Positions 35,576 through 42,428 of a DNA stretch of 64,000 bases are shown here, in pieces; the first letter of the stretch is position 1, and the number at the start of each line of letters is the position of its first letter. The notes beneath the pieces are model-generated. The model was not told where the DNA came from and made no database searches. It was given only the letters and a program-made list of their open reading frames with translations. Source of the DNA: UBA935 sp031555615. Lineage in GTDB: Bacteria > Bacillota > Clostridia > Lachnospirales > Lachnospiraceae. The stretch covers positions 1 to 64,000 of the forward strand of contig JAVBUF010000044.1 of NCBI GenBank assembly GCA_031555615.1, given 5' to 3'. A program made the translations under genes and the position numbers.

Positions 35576-36379
35576 ATGGCAGGTTTACTTTCAGTCGGTG
35601 CAGCAGTCACCGGCACAGGACGTTTCAGCAAGGTGCAGGGGACCAAGTCCGGTAAGGATATGAAGCTGGAACGCATTATCAACAAGTTTAAGGGCGGAAA
35701 AAAACTTACTTCCGGCGAATTAACTTATCTTGCAAAAAAGAATCCCACAATTTATCAAAAGGTCCTTCGGATCATGCAGAAGCGCGAGCAGCTGGAGGAA
35801 CGTCTGGCGGCAGCGGAGACCAAGGAAGAGGCACAGCAGATCATGATGCAGGAAATGCAGTCGGTGGAAAATTTCTGTGCCAACAGCGATGATGATTTTG
35901 AGAAGACAGCCCTGGTCAGTCAGATGATGGACGCCTATGGTGAAATGACCAAATCGGATGCTTATCAGGAAAAACCCGATACCAATGCCGAGCTGGCCGA
36001 GCGGAAAAGAAAGCGGACGGAAGAGCGAAGCGGACAGGCGGAAATCGAAGAATTACAGCGCAAACAGAAAAAGAGGAAGAAAAAACCCAAAAAGTTAGAT
36101 GCTCCTGATGATGGAGAAGAGGACCAGGGAGAAAGCTTTGGGGTGCAAAGTCCGGCTATTGATGAAGGCTGTGACTGGTACGGGATATCAGGAGAGGAGA
36201 TGACAGCCGATCCGGAAGAAATCTCGGAAAGCGGGGAATACGCCGCAGCCGGGGAATACTCCGAAACCCAAGCCCAGACCCAAACCATGGATGTGGTCAC
36301 ATATACGGCCCAGGGCAAGAAAAAAAGTACATCGGAGTTTGCCGCTAAAAGTGGCGGGCAAGTAGATGTAGCCATTTAA
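35576..36379 (+). CDS. Hypothetical charged low-complexity protein
   Basis: A 267-residue soluble protein with no recognised domain. The N-terminal third (MAGLLSVGAAVTGTGRFSKV, GGKKLTSGELTYLAKKNP) may be folded. The middle is a coiled coil (residues about 60-100), followed by a very basic stretch (KQKKRKKKPKKLD) and an acidic tail with GEYAAAGEYSETQAQTQTM. AAGGAGG precedes the ATG at a good distance, so translation is likely strong. It is monocistronic, with tandem palindromes upstream. The convergent DUF4364 gene ends two bases away. Confidence 0.6.
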   Translation: MAGLLSVGAAVTGTGRFSKVQGTKSGKDMKLERIINKFKGGKKLTSGELTYLAKKNPTIYQKVLRIMQKREQLEERLAAAETKEEAQQIMMQEMQSVENFCANSDDDFEKTALVSQMMDAYGEMTKSDAYQEKPDTNAELAERKRKRTEERSGQAEIEELQRKQKKRKKKPKKLDAPDDGEEDQGESFGVQSPAIDEGCDWYGISGEEMTADPEEISESGEYAAAGEYSETQAQTQTMDVVTYTAQGKKKSTSEFAAKSGGQVDVAI

Positions 36380-36380
36380 A

Positions 36381-36896
36381 TTAAAATAAATTTTCAATCA
36401 GATACTTATAGATATCCTGATTTTTACGCTGCCAGTTCTCACAAATACTGGCAGCTGTTTCTTCCACGGGAACAGATATAGTTATGTCAACTAAATTGAT
36501 ACTATTGTCCTTGGCAACCAGATGCGCTTCGTATTCCCCGGAGGTGGATTTATAATAGTCTGCCAAGATAGATACTTCATTTCGCAGCTCCATTTCATTT
36601 TCTTTCAGATATTCATCAATGTCTGCCCGAATACTTTCACCGATGCGATTTCCAAAATAAGAAAGGGTACTTGCCCCGTCAGCGGTTAGAAGCAGATGGG
36701 TCCGGTTCCGGATAGATTCAGCCGTAACCATACCGGCATCGATCAATTCACCAATGGCCTGCTGCAGGGTCAAAAAATTGGTATATTCCCGCTCCAAAAT
36801 AAAATCTCCGATCTGCGCCTTGGTGAGGGGGAAATTAACACGGTTCAGCATATATAGAACAATCAGTTTGTAGAGCGTTAAAGGGTCTTGAATCAT
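36381..36896 (-). CDS. DUF4364 family protein
   Basis: A 171-residue protein typical of Clostridia (IQDPLTLYKLIVLYMLNRV, FPLTKAQIGDFILEREYTN, LQQAIGELIDAGMV). The N-terminal half is a winged-helix-like fold similar to PadR/MarR regulators; the C-terminal half is a small alpha/beta domain. It is probably a DNA-binding or regulatory protein, but the family has no assigned role. The ATG at 36896 is preferred over one 24 bases upstream because family members begin close to LTLYKLI. It follows the radical SAM gene in the same direction, likely co-transcribed. Confidence 0.82.
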   Translation of the reverse strand: MIQDPLTLYKLIVLYMLNRVNFPLTKAQIGDFILEREYTNFLTLQQAIGELIDAGMVTAESIRNRTHLLLTADGASTLSYFGNRIGESIRADIDEYLKENEMELRNEVSILADYYKSTSGEYEAHLVAKDNSINLVDITISVPVEETAASICENWQRKNQDIYKYLIENLF

Positions 36897-36913
36897 AATA
36901 TCACATCTTTCTA

Positions 36914-37846
36914 TCACCATCCCTGTAAAGCAGCGGTAATGGCATTGAGTACTTTTTTCTTATTTAAACTCCACATTGGAGCAATCAGCAAATCTTTCGG
37001 CGCATCGCCGGTAACCCGGTGAATCACCGTTCCTGCCTGGGAAAGGATTTCAATACATGGAACCACAATATCCAGATATTCTTCAAAGGTCAGCGGTGTA
37101 TACTGGCCGGCCCGGTATTCAGCGGCCAGGTCAGTGCCTTCCAGAACATGCAACAGCTGCAGCTTTACACCCCATACCGTCCGGGTATTCAGGTAAGCCG
37201 CGGAAGCCATCATCATTTCCCGGGTTTCTCCGGGCAATCCCAGAATCAAATGACAGATCACCGGAATCTGCAAAGCCGCCAGATCGGTAACTGCTTTTTC
37301 AAAAACAAGAAGAGAATAACCCCGGCGGATATGGGTGGCTGTGGTTTCATGAATGGTCTGTAATCCCAATTCCATCCAGATAAACTTTAGGGGATATTCT
37401 TCTTTTAACTGTTTCAGCAGGTTTAAAACCGGTTCCCCCAGACAATCCGGTCTGGTTGCAATGGAAATACCCACCACTGCATCTTCAGCCAGAGCATTAC
37501 GGTAAAGAGCTTCCAGGTAAGATAGAGAACCGTAAGTGCCGGTATAAGATTGAAAATAGGCAATGTATTTGTGACCGGTTTTTTTGCCGGATAACAGAGC
37601 CAGTCCCTGTTCAATATCAGCAGAGGCAAAATCACCGCTGCCCCCTTCACTGCAGAACAGGCAGCCCCGCCGGCCCAGAGTTCCGTCCCGATTGGGGCAG
37701 GTATAGCCGCCTTTCAAGGCAATCTTATAGACCTTCTCCCCATATGTATTTTTACAGTAGGCATCTAAGGAATAAAATGGCTTTCCATGCCAGGGTTTTC
37801 CATGCCACGATTTTCTGTGTATTTGCACAATGTCATTGGTATCCAT
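36914..37846 (-). CDS. Radical SAM protein, TIGR01212/YtqA family
   Basis: A ~310-residue radical SAM protein. The cluster-binding cysteines lie in GGYTCPNRDGTLGRRGCLFC, with the longer-than-usual CX(n)CxxC spacing of the TIGR01212/YhcC-YtqA group. Then come GSGDFA, FQSYTGTYGSL, ISIATRPDCL, ELGLQTIHETT and HLILGLPGETREMM, all family hallmarks. It is probably an RNA or cofactor modification enzyme of uncertain substrate. The start is uncertain: no ribosome binding site is convincing before the ATG at 37846, and a TTG at 37882 would add 12 residues. Confidence 0.85.
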   Translation of the reverse strand: MDTNDIVQIHRKSWHGKPWHGKPFYSLDAYCKNTYGEKVYKIALKGGYTCPNRDGTLGRRGCLFCSEGGSGDFASADIEQGLALLSGKKTGHKYIAYFQSYTGTYGSLSYLEALYRNALAEDAVVGISIATRPDCLGEPVLNLLKQLKEEYPLKFIWMELGLQTIHETTATHIRRGYSLLVFEKAVTDLAALQIPVICHLILGLPGETREMMMASAAYLNTRTVWGVKLQLLHVLEGTDLAAEYRAGQYTPLTFEEYLDIVVPCIEILSQAGTVIHRVTGDAPKDLLIAPMWSLNKKKVLNAITAALQGW

Positions 37847-37964
37847 AAAAATAATGATATAGTATTTAATCCTAGGGTGCAAGGGTAAAAGTACTGTTTC
37901 ACAAAATTTGATAGAGAATGAATAATTTTCTTCAAAATATTAATTATAAAATGTAGAAATGCTC

Positions 37965-37994
37965 TTTACAATAAATTGAAAGGTGTGTTATTAT
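37965..37994 (+). promoter_or_regulatory. Promoter of the degV gene
   Basis: TTTACA (37965-37970) and TATTAT (37989-37994) are 18 bases apart, 52 bases before the ATG. Confidence 0.6.
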
Positions 37995-38045
37995 AAGTGG
38001 TAATCAAAACCATGTGTTACGGTTAATATTGCCTGGAGGTAAGAG

Positions 38046-38879
38046 ATGAGTTATAAGATTATTGTTGACAGCTGCTGCGAATTACCCGGAGAATTGTTAA
38101 AAGATTCCCGTTTTGAAATAGTATCATTAGGTCTGGAAGTGGGCGATTATCATATTATGGATGATGAAAACTTTGATCAGAAGGTATTTTTGGAGAAGGT
38201 GGCATCCTGCCCGGTCTGTCCCAAATCTTCCTGCCCCTCGCCGGAGAAATACATGCAGGCATATGATACCGAGGCAGAGGATGTTTATGTGGTGACTCTT
38301 TCATCCAAGCTCAGCGGCAGTCATAACAGCGCGGAGTTAGGAAGAAACTTATATTTGGAAAAAAATAAAAAAAACATATACGTTTGTGACTCGCAGTCGG
38401 CAAGCTGCGGAGAAGCGCAGATTGCCTTAAAAGCCATGGAGTTTGCAGATACAGGAATGCCCTTTGCAGAAGTGGTAAAGAAGCTGGAAGCCTATCGGGA
38501 TGCCATGAATACTTATTTTGTCCTGGATAATCTGGAGACCCTTCGGAAAAATGGAAGACTGACGGGTGTTAAGGCACTGGTTGCTTCCACCCTGAGTATC
38601 AAACCGGTAATGGGAGCGATCAAAGGTTCCATCGTCCAGCGAGCCCAGGCTATTGGTATAAAAAAGGCACTGATGAAAATGGTAGATATCATCGTAAAGG
38701 AAAATCCGGTGACAGTTAAAACGCGTCTGATGATTACCCATTGTAATTGTGCCGACCGGGCCGAAGAAGTAAAGAGGATGATTTTGGAAAAGGCTCAGTA
38801 TACAGAAATCATTATTTTGGATACAAAAGGAATCAGTTCCATGTATGCCAATGACGGCGGCATCATCATTGCTGTTTAA
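38046..38879 (+). CDS. DegV family fatty-acid-binding protein
   Basis: A 277-residue DegV/FakB-like protein. It shows IIVDSCCELPGEL at the N-terminus, SSCPSPEKYMQAY, VVTLSSKLSGSHNSAEL (the lipid-head binding loop), CDSQSASCGEAQIALKAME and the C-terminal helical lid with TLRKNGRLTG and VASTLSIKPVM. FakB proteins deliver fatty acids to the FakA kinase. The GG motif and Thr/Ser acyl-phosphate contacts are consistent, but no fakA is nearby. GGAGG precedes the ATG. The 3' end overlaps the converging regulator pseudogene by 14 bases. Confidence 0.9.
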   Translation: MSYKIIVDSCCELPGELLKDSRFEIVSLGLEVGDYHIMDDENFDQKVFLEKVASCPVCPKSSCPSPEKYMQAYDTEAEDVYVVTLSSKLSGSHNSAELGRNLYLEKNKKNIYVCDSQSASCGEAQIALKAMEFADTGMPFAEVVKKLEAYRDAMNTYFVLDNLETLRKNGRLTGVKALVASTLSIKPVMGAIKGSIVQRAQAIGIKKALMKMVDIIVKENPVTVKTRLMITHCNCADRAEEVKRMILEKAQYTEIIILDTKGISSMYANDGGIIIAV

Positions 38880-39579
38880 GATATTTACGGAAGTCCAGGA
38901 TAAAATCGGGGGATATCTTGAGGGTTATCCCATTTTGCAAAGTTACTTTTAATAAAGTGCATTTATCAATGTAATTGACGTTGATAAATGCCTTTTTTGA
39001 GATCATAAAAAAAGCCGGATAGGTGAAAACCTGATCATAAAAATTGGACAGATTGTCGGGAATCTGAACAGTTCTCCCATCGGCCAGGGTAACATCAATA
39101 AAAGGAGCATTGGTACAAGCGCAGACAATCTCTTTTTCCTGCAGGTAAAGGGTTTCTTTTTCGGTACGCAGTTCGATAACAGGGGGGATATCGGCTTGCC
39201 GCTCAATGGCTTGGTCCAGCAGCGAACAAAGCTGAGCGGACCTGATGGGTTTGGAAATAAAGGAAATATTTGCTGGCGGATTTTCCAGTTGCCGGTAACG
39301 TTCCTGATAGTCAATGTGCGAAAGACACAGAACGATAGGAGCGGTAACACCGGCCTGAACCAATTCCATGGCAAAGTGAAAGCCGTCCTGCTCTTCGGTC
39401 ACCATATCGATAAAAAAAAGATTATATTGCATGGGTGATTTGCTCAGTACTTCCGAATTGCCGAAAGAGCTGATATAAAATACACCAGTATCATTTTTGC
39501 GTTTGTCCGACTCGCGGGCAAGCAGGCGTTACATTTTCTTGCGGTCAGCAACATTATCATCACATATTGCAATATGCAT
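38866..39579 (-). pseudogene. LytTR response regulator with a nonsense codon near the start
   Basis: From ATG 39579 the frame reads MHIAICDDNVADRKKM, then TAA at 39531-39529, then continues uninterrupted (RLLARESDKRKND ... YNLFFIDM) to 38866. The receiver domain has the DD pair and the phospho-acceptor Asp in FFIDM, with Lys in ISKPI. The C-terminal 100 residues are a LytTR DNA-binding domain (KEIVCACTNAPFIDVTLADG, FMISKKAFINVNYID). Translation could restart at ATG 39432 without the first strand and acidic pair, which would lose Mg binding. No histidine kinase is adjacent. Confidence 0.75.
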
Positions 39580-39598
39580 AATTAATCCATCCTATATA

Positions 39599-39895
39599 TC
39601 AGATAATTTTAAATTCAATAGGTGCATAGAACAGTAATACGAAAACAATGATTATTTGAAGCAACAAAATAGCCGGCATTCCGTAAACAAAATACCAATG
39701 TCTGGTTTTATGACGAAAAAGATACATGCCGATAATGGAACCGATACTGCCGCCAATAGCGGCAACGATAAAAAGAGTGGCTTCCGGAATCCGGAAAGCC
39801 CTCTTTTTTGCTTTGTATTTGTCAATTCCCATCAGGATAAAACCCAATATGTTAACAAAAATAAGATATAAAAAGATATAGGTCAGTACTTGCAT
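39599..39895 (-). CDS. DUF1294 family small membrane protein
   Basis: A 98-residue protein with three or four hydrophobic helices (FLYLIFVNILGFILMGID, LFIVAAIGGSIGSIIGMYLF, ILLLQIIIVFVLLFY) and the family signature DKYKAKKRAFRIPE between the first two, with HKTRHW after the second. Function unknown; in other bacteria the domain is sometimes fused to a cold-shock domain. It lies downstream of argG in the same direction with 37 bases between them. Confidence 0.85.
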   Translation of the reverse strand: MQVLTYIFLYLIFVNILGFILMGIDKYKAKKRAFRIPEATLFIVAAIGGSIGSIIGMYLFRHKTRHWYFVYGMPAILLLQIIIVFVLLFYAPIEFKII

Positions 39896-39932
39896 TTGAA
39901 TACCTCTTGTTACATCCTATTCCAACGATAAT

Positions 39933-41150
39933 TTATAATTCACCGTTTTCCTGCATTTTCATCGCGCGTACCTTGCAGGAGAGGCCAAACAGATTAATAA
40001 AGCCTTCGGCGTCGTGATGATCATATAAATCACCGGTGGTAAAGGAAGCAATGCTTTCGTTATACAGAGAATAAGGAGAAGTGGTTCCGGCCTTGACAAT
40101 ATTGCCTTTGTAGAGTTTAAACTTCACTTCACCGGTAACATATCTTTGTGTAGATTCAATGAAAGCCTGTACAGCTTCGCGAAGGGGGGTAAACCATTTG
40201 CCTTCATAAACGATCTGTGCCAGTTTGTTGCCCATGTCGATTTTTAAAGCGTAGGTATCACGGTCGAGGATCAATTCTTCCAGCTGCTGATGAGCTTCCA
40301 TCAGAATGGTTCCTCCCGGTGTTTCATATACGCCTCGGGATTTCATGCCAACCACGCGGTTTTCCACAATGTCCACAATACCGATGCCGTGTTTGCCGCC
40401 CAAAGTATTGAGCTCTCGGATGATATCGGAAACCTTCATGTTTTTACCGTTTACCGAAGTGGGAATACCCTTTTCGAAGGTCATGGTAATGTATTCGCCT
40501 TCATCGGGAGCCTTCTCCGGAGTTGTGCCGAGAACCAGAAGATGGTCAAAATTCGGTTCATTGGCTGGATCTTCCAGTTCCAGACCTTCGTGGCTGATAT
40601 GCCATAAGTTCCGATCACGGCTATAGCTGGAATCGGCAGAGAAAGGCAAATCAATGCCATGAGCCTTGCAGTAGGCGATTTCCGATTCACGGGAATCCAT
40701 AGTCCATTTTTCATTTCTCCAGGCAGCAATAATTTTTAAGTCCGGAGCCAGGGCTTTGATGCCCAATTCGAAACGGATCTGATCATTGCCTTTGCCGGTA
40801 GCACCGTGGCAGATGGCGGTGGCGCCTTCCTTCCGGGCAATTTCCACCAGACGTTTGGCGATCACCGGTCTGGCCATGGAAGTTCCCAGCAGATATTTGT
40901 TTTCATATACGGAATGTCCCTGCACACAGGGAATGACATATTCATCACAAAATTCATCAATGACATCTTCGATGTATAATTTCTCAGCTCCGCAAAACTT
41001 TGCTCTTTCCTCTAAACCATCCAGTTCTTCGCCTTGTCCGCAGTCAATGCAGACACAAATAACCTCATAATCAAAATTTTCCTTTAACCAGGGGATAATG
41101 GCCGTTGTATCCAATCCGCCGGAATAAGCCAAAACAACTTTTTCTTTCAT
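39933..41150 (-). CDS. argG: Argininosuccinate synthase
   Basis: A 405-residue enzyme that joins citrulline and aspartate with ATP hydrolysis to AMP, the penultimate step of arginine synthesis. The P-loop VVLAYSGGLDTTAIIPWL at the N-terminus and the citrulline/aspartate-binding ICHGATGKGNDQIRFELG are diagnostic, and the length is normal. GGAGG precedes the start. No argH follows; it may lie elsewhere. The intergenic region upstream has divergent promoters for argG and the deacylase gene. AT-rich dyads there could be arginine-repressor sites, but none is clear enough to call. Confidence 0.97.
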   Translation of the reverse strand: MKEKVVLAYSGGLDTTAIIPWLKENFDYEVICVCIDCGQGEELDGLEERAKFCGAEKLYIEDVIDEFCDEYVIPCVQGHSVYENKYLLGTSMARPVIAKRLVEIARKEGATAICHGATGKGNDQIRFELGIKALAPDLKIIAAWRNEKWTMDSRESEIAYCKAHGIDLPFSADSSYSRDRNLWHISHEGLELEDPANEPNFDHLLVLGTTPEKAPDEGEYITMTFEKGIPTSVNGKNMKVSDIIRELNTLGGKHGIGIVDIVENRVVGMKSRGVYETPGGTILMEAHQQLEELILDRDTYALKIDMGNKLAQIVYEGKWFTPLREAVQAFIESTQRYVTGEVKFKLYKGNIVKAGTTSPYSLYNESIASFTTGDLYDHHDAEGFINLFGLSCKVRAMKMQENGEL

Positions 41151-41189
41151 AATCTATGCCTCCAGTGTTATAATAAAATTCTTTCCAAT

Positions 41190-41218
41190 AATATACAACA
41201 ATTGTGTGTAAAAAGCAA
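41190..41218 (-). promoter_or_regulatory. Promoter of argG
   Basis: TTGCTT (41218-41213) and TATATT (41195-41190) with a 17-base spacer on the minus strand, 40 bases before the start codon. Confidence 0.6.
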
Positions 41219-41257
41219 GGGGGGATATGCATAAAATTAAACAAAAATAAAAAAAGC

Positions 41258-41286
41258 TTGCATAATATGAAAAAGTGATGTATAAA
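41258..41286 (+). promoter_or_regulatory. Promoter of the ProX-type deacylase gene
   Basis: TTGCAT (41258-41263) and TATAAA (41281-41286) are exactly 17 bases apart, about 40 bases before the ATG at 41328. Confidence 0.6.
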
Positions 41287-41327
41287 TATGCAATAGGATC
41301 AATCATTTGACGGAAAGTGAGGAGAAC

Positions 41328-41882
41328 ATGACATACGAAACCAACATCTATCGGACACCGCCGGACCCAACCGGGCGGGAAGAAAAGGAGATGGCTGTTT
41401 ATTCATTAATGGAAACACTGGAGATCTCTTATGAGCGGCTGGACCATGAAGCGGCATTTACAATTGAGGCCTGCCAGGGAGTGGATGAAATACTGGGAAT
41501 TCATTTATGTAAGAATCTTTTCTTATGTAATTCTCAGAAAACCGTATTTTATTTATTGCTGATGCCAGGTGAAAAGAAATTTCGGACCAAAGAATTATCA
41601 GCCCAAATCGGAAGTGCCAGACTTTCTTTTGCACCGGAAGAGTTTATGAAAGAATATATGAATTTAACTCCCGGTTCGGTAACCGTTATGGGCTTGATGA
41701 ATGATCAGGAACATCGGATCAACCTGCTGATCGATAAAGATATTATGGCAGAAGAGTTTGTGGGATGTCACCCCTGTGTAAATACGGCCAGCATCAAAAT
41801 TAAAACAAAAGATTTATTGGAGAAATTTCTGCCCTGCACCGGACATGCTTACCGGGTTGTAGAGCTGAAAGGCGAGGATTAG
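41328..41882 (+). CDS. YbaK/ProX-type aminoacyl-tRNA deacylase
   Basis: A 184-residue stand-alone homolog of the prolyl-tRNA synthetase editing domain. Typical segments are LEISYERLDHEAAFTIEAC, HLCKNLFLCNSQKTVFYLLL (with the catalytic-type Lys), LSAQIGSARLSFA, TPGSVTVMGLMND and FVGCHPCVNTASIKI. Such proteins hydrolyse Ala-tRNA-Pro or similar mischarged tRNAs. The ATG at 41328 follows GTGAGGAG; an upstream TTG reading is less likely. The acetyltransferase gene starts four bases after its stop, so they form an operon. Confidence 0.85.
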   Translation: MTYETNIYRTPPDPTGREEKEMAVYSLMETLEISYERLDHEAAFTIEACQGVDEILGIHLCKNLFLCNSQKTVFYLLLMPGEKKFRTKELSAQIGSARLSFAPEEFMKEYMNLTPGSVTVMGLMNDQEHRINLLIDKDIMAEEFVGCHPCVNTASIKIKTKDLLEKFLPCTGHAYRVVELKGED

Positions 41883-41885
41883 GAA

Positions 41886-42332
41886 ATGACCATACGAAAA
41901 ATGACGATTGAAGATTACGACGATGTATATCACTTGTGGATGAGTATCAAAGGCTTCGGCATGCGCAGCCGGGATGACTCCCGAGAGGGTGTGGAAGCTT
42001 TTTTGAAACGGAATCCCGAAAGCAGTGTGGTGGCAGAAGAGGATGGTAAGATTGTAGGCAGTATATTATGCGGACATGATGGACGGCGGGGCTGTCTGTA
42101 TCATGTGTGTGTGGCAGCAAACAGCCGTATGAAGGGCATCGGCAAAGCCATGGTAGTATTTTGCATGGAAGCTTTGAAAAAGGAAGGAATCAACAAAGTT
42201 TCCCTGATTGCTTTTACCAAAAATGACGTGGGCAACGCTTTCTGGAACCGAATCGGATGGACGCAAAGAACGGACTTAAACTATTATGATTTTGCGTTGA
42301 ATACGGAGAATATTACCAAATTTAATGAATAA
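41886..42332 (+). CDS. GNAT family N-acetyltransferase
   Basis: A 148-residue acetyltransferase. The acetyl-CoA-binding motif A is HVCVAANSRMKGIGKAM (R-x-x-G-I-G), after the beta strands IVGSILCGHDGRRGCLY. The C-terminal motif AFTKNDVGNAFWNRIGW is typical of RimI-like and small-molecule GNATs. Substrate unknown. It is co-transcribed with the deacylase gene. Confidence 0.9.
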   Translation: MTIRKMTIEDYDDVYHLWMSIKGFGMRSRDDSREGVEAFLKRNPESSVVAEEDGKIVGSILCGHDGRRGCLYHVCVAANSRMKGIGKAMVVFCMEALKKEGINKVSLIAFTKNDVGNAFWNRIGWTQRTDLNYYDFALNTENITKFNE

Positions 42333-42428
42333 ACAAAAAAGTGCAAAAAGTAGAAAAATAGTATAAAAATGGTAAAAAATATGATATAATAATTTCACTA
42401 AATATTTTTTCTCGTAAAGGGTGTAGGC

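Noticed and set aside
41151..41327. Arginine repressor (ARG box) or T-box before argG
   Set aside because: AT-rich dyads are present but no convincing ARG box; no AGGGTGG T-box core exists here.
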